A stretch of DNA of 64,000 bases from Palsa-513 sp036510225 (GTDB taxonomy: Bacteria > Actinomycetota > Thermoleophilia > Solirubrobacterales > Solirubrobacteraceae), in the NCBI GenBank assembly GCA_036510225.1, contig DATCEH010000029.1, forward strand, positions 1 to 64,000. Reading direction: 5' to 3'. Position numbers and translations under genes: made by a program. This document shows positions 44,376 through 54,351 of the stretch, piece after piece (position 1 is the first letter of the stretch; the number at the start of each line of letters is the position of its first letter). The notes under the pieces are model-generated. The model did no database searches, was not told the origin of the DNA, and saw nothing but the letters and a program-made list of their open reading frames with translations.

Positions 44376-44866
44376 ATTAAAAAGTGGCCAGCCATCTCGG
44401 GGAACTTCGCGGTGGCCGGCCCGACTCCTATCGACCACGCGATGCTCGCCCTTGAGATTGGACTCGCCTGAAAGCACCTTACCTAGGCCGGACTGGACGA
44501 ACGTCGGTTCTGAGGGAATCTTTACGCGACTTAATCCAGAGGAAGTTGCCCGCGCAAGGGGTTAAGTTGCATATGCAAGTGGATTAGTTGCGTGCGTAAG
44601 GGAAATGGCCGCTTCGAGCCAGCATCCGCCGCGTCCCTGGACCTCCGGGAGCCGGTCGTCCGACTGCGTGTCGGTGACCGACCGCCCAACGGCCCGCACT
44701 TCATGCCATTTGCAATTTCGCGTGCAGAACTCAAGCCGGACGGGTCGGTCGACAACGAGACCGGGCGCCCGCCCCTCGAGGCAGACGCCCGGCTCACACC
44801 GCAGACATCGTCGGCACGCGGCAGCCCGGCCGGCGTCGGGCCGGCGTCGGGCCGGCCGAACCCCGC
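44376..44866. other. Non-coding stretch between the DMT gene and rpoC
   Basis: No protein-like frame. The notable content is the three-copy 21-bp repeat at 44544-44606. The part nearest rpoC (about 44780-44866) is downstream of the rpoC stop and shows GC-rich repeats (CGGCGTCGGGC twice) but no clear terminator with a U-run. Confidence 0.6.
44544..44606. repeat. Three 21-bp direct repeats, each with a TTGC-N4-GCAA dyad
   Basis: AGTTGC begins at 44544, 44565 and 44586, an exact 21-base period (two helical turns). The dyads are TTGCCCGCGCAA, TTGCATATGCAA (perfect 12-base palindrome) and TTGCGTGCGTAA. The layout looks like a cooperative operator, for example for a MarR-like dimer, about 170-230 bases upstream of the DMT gene. 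Confidence 0.75.
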
Positions 44867-47800
44867 CTACTTCTCGCCCTTGACCTCCGTCACGTCAAGC
44901 TCGGCGAGCTCCTCGACAAAACCCGGGTCGTGCCCGAGGCCGATCTCCTCGAGCGACGCCAGATCCTGGTCGAACTCGGCACCGAACCCGCCGTTGCCGA
45001 TCCCGAGCTCCGCCGCGAGGTCGTCGTCCCCGAGCAGTCCCAGGTCGTCCATCGCCCGCGGGAGCGGCTCCGACGGCTGGATCTCGATCCTCCGGTAGCG
45101 CTTCAGGCCGGTCGCCGCCGGGATCAGCTTGCCGATGATCACGTTCTCCTTGAGACCGTTCAACCGGTCGATCTTGCCCTCGAGAGCCGCGTCCGTCAGG
45201 ACCTTCGTCGTCTCCTGGAAGGACGCCGCCGACAGGAAGGAGTCCGTGTTCAATGAGGCCTTCGTGATCCCCAGGATGATGTCCTCGAACTCGGCCGACT
45301 CGCCACCCCTGCGGATGATCGCGTCGTTGATCTTCGCGAACTCGAACCGGTCGACGAACTGCCCCGGCAGGTACTCGGTGTCGCCCTTCTGGTCGACCCG
45401 GACCTTCTTGAGCATCTGCCTGACGATCAGCTCGATGTGCTTGTCGTTGATGTCGACGCCCTGTGACTTGTAGACCTCCTGGACCTCACGGACGAGGTAC
45501 TGCTCGGTCTCCGTCCGCCCGCGGATCGCCAGCAGCTCGTGCGGGTAGAGCGACCCCTCGTTGAGCTGCTTTCCGGCCTCCAGCTGCTCACCGGTCGACA
45601 CGTAGAGTCGCGTCCGCCGGGGGAACGTGTGCCGGTGCTCCTCACCCGACTCGTCGGTGATCACCACGGTCAGCGCCTTGTCGGACTCCTCGATCGAGAC
45701 GACGCCGTCCTGCTCGGCGATCTTCGCCAGGCCCTTCGGCTTGCGAGCCTCGAACAGCTCGACGACCCGTGGCAGACCATGCGTGATGTCGGCACCCGCG
45801 ACGCCGCCGGTGTGGAACGTCCGCATCGTCAGCTGGGTCCCCGGCTCGCCGATCGACTGGGCCGCGATGATTCCCACGGCGTCGCCGATCTGCGCGGTCT
45901 GGCCGGTCGCCATCGCCCGGCCGTAGCAGGCCTGGCAGACGCCGGTGTTGGCCTCGCACTTGAGGACCGAGCGGACCGGGACCTTCCGGTTCGTGCCGTT
46001 CTCGTAGTCCGAGCGGTACGCCTCGATGATCTCGGCGAACTCCGCCCGGTCGATCTCCGACCCGAGGGCCACGATGACCCGGCCGTCGTTCGTCTTGATC
46101 TCGCCGGCGGCGATCCGCCCGATCAGGTTGTCGTTGACGTCGCCGCCGTCCTTGAACGACGGGATCTCGATGAATCCGACGGTCCCGCAGTCCGGCTCCC
46201 GGATGATCACGTCCTGGGCGACGTCGACCAGCCGTCGGGTCAGGTACCCCGAGTCAGCCGTCCGCAGCGCCGTGTCGGCGAGGCCCTTCCGCGCCCCGTG
46301 GGTCGAGATGAAGTACTCGAGGACCGACAGGCCCTCCATGAAGTTGGCCTTGATCGGCCGCTCGATGATCTCGCCCTTCGGGTTGGCCATCAGGCCACGC
46401 ATCCCCGCCAGCTGACGGATCTGCTTGAACGAACCACGCGCACCCGAGTTGGCCATCATGAAGATCGGGTTCAACTCGTCGAGGTTGGCGACCATCGCGT
46501 CGGCGACCTCGTCGGTGCAGGCGTTCCACCGGTCGACGACCGCCTCGTGGCGCTCCTCCTGGGTGATCAGGCCCGTGTCGTACTGCTCGTGGATCTCGGC
46601 GACCTCGTCCTCGTACTTCCCGAGGATCTTGCCCTTCTCCGGCGGGATCACGACATCGTTCTTGGAGATCGTGATCCCCGCCTGGCTCGCGTACTTGAAG
46701 CCGAGGTCCTTGAACGCGTCGAGGACCAGCGAGATCGTCGTCGCCCCGTACCGCTGGACCAGTGCGTCGATCAGCCTGGTCGTGTCGCGCTTCTTCATCG
46801 ACTGGTTGACGAAGACGTAGGTCGACGGGTCGAACTCCTCGCCCAACGCCTCCTCCAGCGCCCGCTCGATCCGGTCGTTGTAGATGATCCGGCCGACCGT
46901 TGTCAGGACGTGCCCGCCGTCCCGGCCGAACGGCCGGAACTCGGCGACGTCGTGCAGCGTGACGACGCCGGCCTCGTAGGACAGCTCGGCCTCCTGCGCG
47001 GTCCGATACACGTGCGGCCGCGGATCATGCGTCGTCGGGTCGATCTTCGCGAGCTCGTCGGCCTCCAGCCCGTAGGTCAGGTAGTACGCCCCGAGGATCA
47101 TGTCCTGGGTCGGCGTCGCCAGCGGCGCGCCGTGAGCCGGCGAGAGGATGTTGTTCGACGAGAGCATCAGGATCCGCGCCTCGGCCTGGGCCTCTGCCGA
47201 CAGTGGCAGGTGGACGGCCATCTGGTCGCCGTCGAAGTCCGCGTTGAACGCGTGACAGACGAGCGGGTGGACCTGGATCGCCTTGCCCTCGACGAGCAGC
47301 GGCTCGAACGCCTGGATCCCCAGGCGGTGGAGGGTCGGCGCCCGGTTGAGCAGGACCGGGTGCTCGTGGATGACCTCCTCGAGGACGTCCCAGACCTCGC
47401 CGATCATCGTGTCGACCATCTTCTTCGCGGCCTTGATGTTCTGGGCGGACTTACGCTCGACCAGGCGGGCCATGATGAACGGCTTGAACAGCTCGAGCGC
47501 CATGATCTTCGGCAGGCCGCACTGGTGGAGCTTGAGGTACGGACCGGCGACGATCACCGACCGACCCGAGTAGTCGACCCGCTTGCCGAGCAGGTTCTGG
47601 CGGAACCGGCCCTGCTTGCCCTTGAGCATGTCCGACAGCGACTTGAGCGGGCGGTTGCCCGGTCCGGTCACGGGACGGCCGCGGCGGCCGTTGTCGAACA
47701 GCGCGTCGACGGCCTCCTGGAGCATCCGCTTCTCGTTGTTGACGATGATCTCCGGCGCGCCGAGGTCGAGCAGCCGCTTGAGGCGGTTGTTGCGGTTGAT

Positions 47801-48934
47801 GACCCGTCGGTAGAGGTCGTTGAGGTCGCTCGTCGCGAACCGGCCGCCGTCGAGCTGGACCATCGGCCTGAGCTCGGGCGGGATCACGGGGATCGCGTCG
47901 AGAACCATCATCTCCGGCTTGTTGCCCGACTGGATGAACGCACTGACGACGCGCAGCCGCTTGACCGCGCGGGCCTGCTTCTGACCCTTGGCGGTCTTGA
48001 TGGTCTCTGACAGCTCGATCCGCTCGGCGTCGAGATCGACCTGCGCGAGCAGGTCGCGGATCGCCTCGGCGCCCATCCCGCCGCGGAAGTACTCGCCGAA
48101 CCCGTACGGCGAGCCGAACCGCTCCTTGAGCTCGCGGAAGAGGGTCTCGTCGTGCTCGATCTTCTTCGGCTCCATGTCCTTGAAGAAGTCCCAGACAGCC
48201 CGCATCCGGTCGGCCGCATCGTCGATGTAGGCCTCCGTGTCGGAAATGTCCGCGTCGAACGTCTTGCGGAGGTCCTTGAGCAGCTTCTCCCGCTCCTCGT
48301 CTGAGAGCTTGGCGACCTTCACGTCGAGCGACTCCGCCCAGATGTGGTCGTCGTCGGCGAAGCCGGTCTGCTTGCCGCTGGCGAGGTACTCCTCCCTGCG
48401 GGCGAGCGACTCCCGGAGCTCGAGAACACGCTCCTCGCGCTCGGCCGCGTACGCGTCGAGCACCTTGTTGACCTCGCCCTCGAGCTTCTCGAGGTCGGCC
48501 TCACGCGCCTCCTGGTCGACCCAGGTGACGATCGACGCAGCGAAGTAGAGGACCTTCTCGAGCTCCTTCGGAGCCATGTCGAGCAGGTAGCCGATCCGGC
48601 TGGGGACGCCCTTGAAGAACCAGATGTGGCTGACCGGGGCCGCCAGGTCGACGTGGCCCATCCGTTCACGGCGGACCTTCGACCGGGTGACCTCGACGCC
48701 ACACCGCTCGCAGACGATCCCCTTGTACCGGACGCGCTTGTACTTGCCGCAGTAGCACTCCCAGTCCTTCGTCGGACCGAAGATCCGCTCGCAGAAGAGA
48801 CCGTCCTTCTCCGGCTTGAGTGTCCTGTAGTTGATCGTCTCCGGCTTCGTGACCTCTCCGGAGCTCCACCCGCGAATCTGCTTGGAGGAGGCGAGACTGA
48901 TCTCGATGGCGTCGAAGTTGTTGATGTCGATCAT
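44867..48934 (-). CDS. rpoC: RNA polymerase beta' subunit
   Basis: A 1355-aa protein. N-terminal zinc site CYCGKYKRVRYKGIVCERCG, rudder/lid region, catalytic NADFDGDQM at about residue 540, bridge helix and trigger loop near IGEPGTQLTMRTFHTGGVAG, and the second zinc site (CEANTGVCQACYGRA). The length is normal for actinobacteria without large lineage insertions. ATG at 48934 overlaps the rpoB stop by four bases. Core transcription enzyme. Confidence 0.99.
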   Translation of the reverse strand: MIDINNFDAIEISLASSKQIRGWSSGEVTKPETINYRTLKPEKDGLFCERIFGPTKDWECYCGKYKRVRYKGIVCERCGVEVTRSKVRRERMGHVDLAAPVSHIWFFKGVPSRIGYLLDMAPKELEKVLYFAASIVTWVDQEAREADLEKLEGEVNKVLDAYAAEREERVLELRESLARREEYLASGKQTGFADDDHIWAESLDVKVAKLSDEEREKLLKDLRKTFDADISDTEAYIDDAADRMRAVWDFFKDMEPKKIEHDETLFRELKERFGSPYGFGEYFRGGMGAEAIRDLLAQVDLDAERIELSETIKTAKGQKQARAVKRLRVVSAFIQSGNKPEMMVLDAIPVIPPELRPMVQLDGGRFATSDLNDLYRRVINRNNRLKRLLDLGAPEIIVNNEKRMLQEAVDALFDNGRRGRPVTGPGNRPLKSLSDMLKGKQGRFRQNLLGKRVDYSGRSVIVAGPYLKLHQCGLPKIMALELFKPFIMARLVERKSAQNIKAAKKMVDTMIGEVWDVLEEVIHEHPVLLNRAPTLHRLGIQAFEPLLVEGKAIQVHPLVCHAFNADFDGDQMAVHLPLSAEAQAEARILMLSSNNILSPAHGAPLATPTQDMILGAYYLTYGLEADELAKIDPTTHDPRPHVYRTAQEAELSYEAGVVTLHDVAEFRPFGRDGGHVLTTVGRIIYNDRIERALEEALGEEFDPSTYVFVNQSMKKRDTTRLIDALVQRYGATTISLVLDAFKDLGFKYASQAGITISKNDVVIPPEKGKILGKYEDEVAEIHEQYDTGLITQEERHEAVVDRWNACTDEVADAMVANLDELNPIFMMANSGARGSFKQIRQLAGMRGLMANPKGEIIERPIKANFMEGLSVLEYFISTHGARKGLADTALRTADSGYLTRRLVDVAQDVIIREPDCGTVGFIEIPSFKDGGDVNDNLIGRIAAGEIKTNDGRVIVALGSEIDRAEFAEIIEAYRSDYENGTNRKVPVRSVLKCEANTGVCQACYGRAMATGQTAQIGDAVGIIAAQSIGEPGTQLTMRTFHTGGVAGADITHGLPRVVELFEARKPKGLAKIAEQDGVVSIEESDKALTVVITDESGEEHRHTFPRRTRLYVSTGEQLEAGKQLNEGSLYPHELLAIRGRTETEQYLVREVQEVYKSQGVDINDKHIELIVRQMLKKVRVDQKGDTEYLPGQFVDRFEFAKINDAIIRRGGESAEFEDIILGITKASLNTDSFLSAASFQETTKVLTDAALEGKIDRLNGLKENVIIGKLIPAATGLKRYRRIEIQPSEPLPRAMDDLGLLGDDDLAAELGIGNGGFGAEFDQDLASLEEIGLGHDPGFVEELAELDVTEVKGEK

Positions 48935-51900
48935 GCGGTCTCCTCGTCCAATGTCTCTTCAGCATGCAGCGCGTCCATCGTCACGACGTCCAGCTCGCCG
49001 ACCGGAGCGAGAACCCCGTCCGGGTCGTCATCCTCGTCCTCGTCGTCATCCAGCCCGACCCCTTCGGTCTCGGCGTCAGCCTCGGCGGCAGCCGCCGGGG
49101 TCTCGACGGCCGCCGGCGGCTCGTCGACCTCCTCGTCGGCGGCGCGAACGCCCGACAGGTCGATGCCGAGCTCCTCGGCTGCCCGCAGGAGGTCGTCGTC
49201 CTCGTCGCGCATCTCCGTCCGCTGGCCCTCCTCCGAGACGACGTTGACGTCGAGACCGAGCGACTGCATCTCCTTGAGCAGCACCTTGAACGACTCGGGG
49301 ATCGACGGTTCGGCGATGTTCTCGCCCTTGACGATCGACTCGTACGCCTTGACCCGACCGACGGTGTCGTCGGACTTGATCGTCAGCATCTCCTGGAGGG
49401 TGTAGGCGGCCCCGTATGCCTCGAGCGCCCAGACCTCCATCTCGCCGAACCGCTGCCCGCCGAACTGGGCCTTGCCGCCGAGCGGCTGCTGGGTGACGAG
49501 CGAGTACGGACCCGTCGAACGAGCGTGGATCTTGTCGTCGACGAGGTGGAGCAGCTTGAGGATGTACATGTAGCCGACCGTGACCTGCTCCTCGAACGGC
49601 TCGCCCGTCCGCCCGTTGTAGAGCGTGAACTTGCCGGACGCCTGCTCCGAGACACGGCGGTTGCGGTCGATGTCCATGCGGATCCGCCCGGTGTGGGCGT
49701 CCTGCCAGGAGACCAGCGCCTGATCGACGTCGGCGACCGTCGCCCCGTCGAAGACCGGCGTCGCAACGTAGACCCGCCCGTTCCCGTCGGCCGTGCGCGA
49801 GTGGTTGTAGGCCTCGGTCCCGTCGTCGTACCAGCCCTGGGCCGCGGCCCACCCGAGGTGGGTCTCGAGGATCTGACCGACGTTCATCCGGCTCGGCACG
49901 CCGAGCGGGTTGAGGATCACGTCGACCGGGGTCCCGTCCTCGAGGAACGGCATGTCCTGCTCGTCGACGATCTTCGAGATGACACCCTTGTTCCCGTGCC
50001 GACCGGCCAGCTTGTCGCCCTCGGAGATCTTCCGCTTCTTGGCGACGAAGACCCTGACGAGGTCGTTCACTCCCGGCGGCAGGTCGTCGCCGTGCTCGCG
50101 GCTGAACGTCATCACGTCGATCACGACGCCGCCCTCCCCGTGGGGAACCTTCAGCGACGTGTCGCGGACCTCACGGGCCTTCTCCTTGAAGATCGCCCGG
50201 ATCAGCTTCTCCTCGGCGGTCAGCTCGGTCTCACCCTTCGGCGTGACCTTGCCGACCAGCAGGTCTCCCGAGCCGACCTCGGCGCCGACGCGGACGATCC
50301 CGCGGTCGTCGAGGTTGCGCAGCGACTCCTCTGAACGGTTGGGAATGTCCCGGGTGATCTCCTCTTCGCCGAGCTTCGTCGTCCGCGCATCGATCTCGTA
50401 CTCCTCGATGTGGATCGACGTCAGCTCGTCGTCCTTGACCAGACGCTTGCTGAGGATGATCGCGTCCTCGAAGTTGTAGCCCTCCCACGACATGAACGCG
50501 ACCATCAGGTTCTTGCCGAGCGCCATCTCACCGCGATCGGTCGACGACCCGTCGGCCAGCACGTCGCCGGCCTTGAGCACCTGTCCGGCCTGGACAAGCG
50601 GCTTCTGGTGGATCAGGGTGCCCTGGTTGGAGCGCATGAACTTCTGCAGCTCGTACTCGTCGCGCTTGCCGTCGGTCGTCTCCATGACGATCGCCGTCGC
50701 GTCGACGAAGGCAACCGTCCCGGCGTTCTTCGCGAGCAGGACGTCGCCCGTGTCGAGCGCCGCCCGCAGCTCCATCCCGGTGCCGACGAGCGGGGCGTCG
50801 GTCTTCAGCAGGGGGACGGCCTGGCGCTGCATGTTCGAGCCCATCAGCGCCCGGTTGGCGTCGTCGTGCTCGAGGAAGGGGATCATCGCCGTCGCGACCG
50901 ACCAGATCTGCTCGGGCGAGACGTCGACCAGGTCGACGTCCTGCGGGCCGACCGTCACGTACTGACCGGCCTGCGTCCGGCAGAGGATCTCGTCGTCGGT
51001 CAGGCGGCCGGTCCCCGGCTCGACAGGCGTGTTCGCCTGCGCGATGATCTGCTCCTCCTCCTGAGTCGCGTCGAGGTGGACGATCTCGTCGGTGACAATC
51101 CCGTCCTTGACGACCTGGTAGGGCGTCGTCACGAAGCCGTGCTCGGAGACCTGGGCGTAGGACGACAGCGATCCGATCAGGCCGATGTTCGGACCCTCCG
51201 GCGTCTCGATCGGACACATCCGGCCGTAGTGGGTCGGGTGGACGTCGCGGACCTCGATCGGCGCGCGCTCGCGGGTCAGGCCGCCGGCCCCGAGGGCTGA
51301 CAGCCGCCGGCGATGGGTCAGACCCGCGAGCGAGTTGGTCTGGTCCATGAACTGGGACAGCTGTGACGACCCGAAGAACTCCTTCAGGGCGGCGACGACC
51401 GGCCGGATGTTGATGATCGTCTGCGGCGTGATCGTGTCGGCGTCCTCGGTCGTCAGGCGCTCGCGGACGACCCGCTCCATCCGGTAGAGACCGATCCGGA
51501 AGGCCTCCTGGATCAGCTCACCGACAGTCCGCAGGCGGCGGTTGCCGAAGTGCTCGTACTCGTCGAGGTGGTCGGCGACCGGCTCGCGGGCCATGCTCTG
51601 GGCCTCGGCCGCGTAGTCCTTGATCTCGACTTCCGGGTGCTCGGGCATGCCCAGGCGCTTGGGCATCGCGACGAGCTCCCGGACGAGGGAGATGATGTCG
51701 TCGTGGGTCAGCGTCCGCGTGTCGAGGTCGATGTCCAGACCGAGTCGCGAGTTCAGCTTGTACCGACCGACCCGGGTCAGGTCGTAGCGCTTGGGATCGA
51801 AGAACAGCTGGTTGAGCAGGGCCCGGGCGTTCTCGACGCTCGGCGGCTCACCCGGACGCTGCTTCTTGAACAGCTCGACCAGCGCGCCCTCCTCAGAACG

Positions 51901-52578
51901 CGTCTGCTCGGTGTCCGTCTCGATCGTGTTGCGGATGTAGTGGGAGTCGTCGAACAGCTCGAGGATCTTCTCGTCCGCGGCGTAGCCCATCGCCCGCAGG
52001 AGGACCGTGACCGGCAGCTTGCGCTTGCGGTCGATCCGGACGAAGACCTTGCCCTTCTTGTCGATCTCAAGCTCGAGCCACGACCCGCGGGCCGGCATCA
52101 GGTTGGCGATGAAGACCTGCTTCTCACGGTCCTTCGGCTCCATCAGGTACGCGCCAGGCGACCGGACGAGCTGGGTCACGACGACCCGCTCGGTCCCGTT
52201 GATGATGAACGTCCCCCGTTCGGTCATCCACGGGAAGTCGCCGACGAAGACCGACTGCTCGCGAATCTCGCCGGTCTCCCGGTTGACGAAGGCCACGGTC
52301 ACGGTGAGCGGGCGCGCGAAGGTCAGGTCCTTCTCCCGGCACTCCTCGATCGGTGCGACCGGCTCGTCGAAGACGAACTCGCCGAACTGGACTGCCAGGT
52401 TGCCGGTGTAGTCCTCGATCGGCGAGATGTCGTCGATCGTCTCGCGGAGACCACCCTTCTCGGGATCCGTCAGCCACTCGAACGAGCGGCGCTGGATGTC
52501 GATCAGGTTGGGGACGTCGAGCGGCTTGTTCAGACGCGCGAAAGTGCGGCGCGTCCGGGGGACGATTGCAGCGGCCAA
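48931..52578 (-). CDS. rpoB: RNA polymerase beta subunit
   Basis: A 1215-aa protein. Domain markers are PNLIDIQRRSFEWL, the rifampicin region GSSQLSQFMDQTNSLAGLTH, EVRDVHPTHYGRMCPIETPE and the C-terminal FGGQRFGEMEVWALEAYGAA. In that region the usual QNNPL is QTNSL and LGPGG is LGAGG; the main rifampicin contacts (Q, F, D, H, R, S, L) are unchanged. I chose TTG at 52578 because AGGAG lies eight bases upstream; the longer frame to 52707 has no RpoB-like residues. The C-terminal tail of about 65 residues is strongly acidic (DDDEDEDDDPDG). Confidence 0.98.
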   Translation of the reverse strand: MAAAIVPRTRRTFARLNKPLDVPNLIDIQRRSFEWLTDPEKGGLRETIDDISPIEDYTGNLAVQFGEFVFDEPVAPIEECREKDLTFARPLTVTVAFVNRETGEIREQSVFVGDFPWMTERGTFIINGTERVVVTQLVRSPGAYLMEPKDREKQVFIANLMPARGSWLELEIDKKGKVFVRIDRKRKLPVTVLLRAMGYAADEKILELFDDSHYIRNTIETDTEQTRSEEGALVELFKKQRPGEPPSVENARALLNQLFFDPKRYDLTRVGRYKLNSRLGLDIDLDTRTLTHDDIISLVRELVAMPKRLGMPEHPEVEIKDYAAEAQSMAREPVADHLDEYEHFGNRRLRTVGELIQEAFRIGLYRMERVVRERLTTEDADTITPQTIINIRPVVAALKEFFGSSQLSQFMDQTNSLAGLTHRRRLSALGAGGLTRERAPIEVRDVHPTHYGRMCPIETPEGPNIGLIGSLSSYAQVSEHGFVTTPYQVVKDGIVTDEIVHLDATQEEEQIIAQANTPVEPGTGRLTDDEILCRTQAGQYVTVGPQDVDLVDVSPEQIWSVATAMIPFLEHDDANRALMGSNMQRQAVPLLKTDAPLVGTGMELRAALDTGDVLLAKNAGTVAFVDATAIVMETTDGKRDEYELQKFMRSNQGTLIHQKPLVQAGQVLKAGDVLADGSSTDRGEMALGKNLMVAFMSWEGYNFEDAIILSKRLVKDDELTSIHIEEYEIDARTTKLGEEEITRDIPNRSEESLRNLDDRGIVRVGAEVGSGDLLVGKVTPKGETELTAEEKLIRAIFKEKAREVRDTSLKVPHGEGGVVIDVMTFSREHGDDLPPGVNDLVRVFVAKKRKISEGDKLAGRHGNKGVISKIVDEQDMPFLEDGTPVDVILNPLGVPSRMNVGQILETHLGWAAAQGWYDDGTEAYNHSRTADGNGRVYVATPVFDGATVADVDQALVSWQDAHTGRIRMDIDRNRRVSEQASGKFTLYNGRTGEPFEEQVTVGYMYILKLLHLVDDKIHARSTGPYSLVTQQPLGGKAQFGGQRFGEMEVWALEAYGAAYTLQEMLTIKSDDTVGRVKAYESIVKGENIAEPSIPESFKVLLKEMQSLGLDVNVVSEEGQRTEMRDEDDDLLRAAEELGIDLSGVRAADEEVDEPPAAVETPAAAAEADAETEGVGLDDDEDEDDDPDGVLAPVGELDVVTMDALHAEETLDEETA

Positions 52579-53063
52579 GGTTGCGACTCCTGAGGAGTAG
52601 AGGAGGGCAGACAACCACGCGAAAGCGCGGACACAAGAAGATAGCACAGCGAAGCTGTACCCCCTCGAGGGCGGCCAACGCTCACGGACCCCGCTCCCCG
52701 ACGGCACGTATGTGGCGTGACGCCAAGCTGATGGGAGAGGCTTCGACTATCGGTCGGCAGGCCGGACTGTACCGGGTTCTCCCCGGTCTTTGGGGATTTC
52801 TGCAGACAGTCTTCGGGAGACCTGGTGGCCGAGCCGCGCAAGCCGGGGTCGCGGTCGCGCCCGTGAGACGACCGCCTCGGATCGCGCAGGGGCCGGGCCG
52901 GCCGGGCGGGCGTGGGGCCCGAAACGACTGCTAGGCTCTGGACACGGGCGGCACCGGTCGCCCTGAGGTTCTCGTCTCTGGTTGCGCTCACGCGTGGTTC
53001 GGGTCAGTCGAATCTCCCCGAATCACAGACGCGGTCGACGCAAAGGCCGCGGAATGGAGCAGC
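52579..53063. other. Divergent promoter region between rpoB and the DEAD-box helicase gene
   Basis: No protein-like frame. It contains a perfect inverted repeat ACCGGG-N5-CCCGGT at 52771-52787. A weak -10-like TACAGT on the minus strand (52766-52771) abuts it and could serve rpoB. TGC-TAGGCT at 52929-52937 on the plus strand could serve the helicase. All are weak assignments. Confidence 0.4.
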
Positions 53064-54266
53064 ATGCCACCGAAGACGTTCGCCGACCTCGGCGTATCCA
53101 AAGCCGTTGCCGACGCCTTGACGAGGCGCGAGATCGCGTCACCCTTCGCAGTCCAGGAGCTCGTCATCCCCGACGTGCTCGCCGGCCGGGACGTGCTCGT
53201 CAAGTCGCCGACCGGGTCAGGCAAGACCCTGGCCTTCGCGATCCCGATCGCCGAGCGGCTCGAGGCGACCGACCCACGGCCGAGCGCCCTGATCCTCGCG
53301 CCGACCCGCGAGCTGGCCGCGCAGATCGTCGAGGAGTCCCGCGAGGTCGCCCACTCACGGGCCCTGTCGATCGCCGCCGTGTACGGCGGCGTCGGCATCC
53401 AGAAGCAGGAGCGGATCGCCCAGCGGGCGCACATCCTCGTCGCGACGCCCGGCCGCCTGCTCGACCTCCTCGCGCGGCGGTCGTTCAGCCTGGCCAAGGT
53501 CAAGATCCTCGTCCTCGACGAGGCCGACCGGATGCTCGACATGGGCTTCAAGCCCGACGTCACGCGGATCGTCGCCCAGACCCGGAGCACCCGCCAGACG
53601 CTGCTCTTCTCGGCCACGCTCGAGGGCGAGGTCGGCCGGGTGGCCCAAGCCTTCACGACGAACCCGGTCCGCCGCGAGCACAACCCGCCGGCCCGCAAGG
53701 GCGCGACCGTCGAGCACCGGTTCGTGCGGGTCGCCCACGAGGCCAAGGTCGGCACCCTGGTCCGGGAGCTCGGCGAGTCCGAGCGCGGCCTGGCGCTCGT
53801 CTTCGTCCGGACCAAGCGGGGAGCCGACCGCCTGGTCAAGCGACTGGGGACGCTCGACGTCGCGGCGGTCGCGATGCACGGCGACAAGTCGCAGGCCCAG
53901 CGCGAGAAGGCGCTCGCCCGGTTCGAGGCGGGACATGTCGACACGCTCGTCGCGACGGACGTCGCCGCGCGGGGGATCGACGTCGACGACATCACCCATG
54001 TGATCAACTTCGACGCCCCCGAGGACCGTGACGCCTACGTCCATCGGACGGGGCGGACGGCGCGTGCCGGCCGGAGCGGGACGGCCGTGACGTTCGTGCT
54101 CGACGACCAGGCCCGCGACATCGGCAAGATCGCCAGCGACCTGAGCCTGGACCGGCAGTTCGCGGAGTCGGGTCTGAGGTACACGGCCACACCGACCCGG
54201 CCGATCGGCACGCGGTCCTACGGAAGCCGCAACGGATCGGGCGGTCGCCGGCGCAACGGCCGGTAG
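53064..54266 (+). CDS. DEAD-box RNA helicase
   Basis: A 400-aa SF2 helicase with all core motifs: Q-motif-like FADLGVSKAVADAL, motif I SPTGSGKT, Ia PTRELAAQ, Ib TPGR, II DEAD, III SAT, V TDVAARGIDVD and VI HRTGRTARAG. It ends in a short basic Gly/Arg/Ser tail (GSRNGSGGRRRNGR) likely to bind RNA. Compact RhlE-like type; role in ribosome assembly or mRNA turnover is typical. It lies divergently from rpoB, inside what is usually the rplL-rpoB junction. Confidence 0.95.
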   Translation: MPPKTFADLGVSKAVADALTRREIASPFAVQELVIPDVLAGRDVLVKSPTGSGKTLAFAIPIAERLEATDPRPSALILAPTRELAAQIVEESREVAHSRALSIAAVYGGVGIQKQERIAQRAHILVATPGRLLDLLARRSFSLAKVKILVLDEADRMLDMGFKPDVTRIVAQTRSTRQTLLFSATLEGEVGRVAQAFTTNPVRREHNPPARKGATVEHRFVRVAHEAKVGTLVRELGESERGLALVFVRTKRGADRLVKRLGTLDVAAVAMHGDKSQAQREKALARFEAGHVDTLVATDVAARGIDVDDITHVINFDAPEDRDAYVHRTGRTARAGRSGTAVTFVLDDQARDIGKIASDLSLDRQFAESGLRYTATPTRPIGTRSYGSRNGSGGRRRNGR

Positions 54267-54351
54267 TCGGGTGCCGGCCGTCGTCGGACGCGTCGGCGCG
54301 AGCGGGCGTCTGAGACCCGGCGCCCGACGGCGGCGGTAGGTTGGCGAGAGG

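Noticed and set aside
44544..44606. Reading the 21-bp repeats as replication iterons or a CRISPR
   Set aside because: Only three copies, no spacers, no rep or cas gene, and located inside the ribosomal/RNA polymerase block.
44531..45098. Frames between the DMT gene and rpoC as a possible regulator gene for the 21-bp repeats
   Set aside because: Ser/Arg/Pro-rich, no helix-turn-helix, partly antisense to rpoC.
52708..52991. Minus-strand frame upstream of rpoB
   Set aside because: No SD, no family features, and it covers the divergent promoter region.
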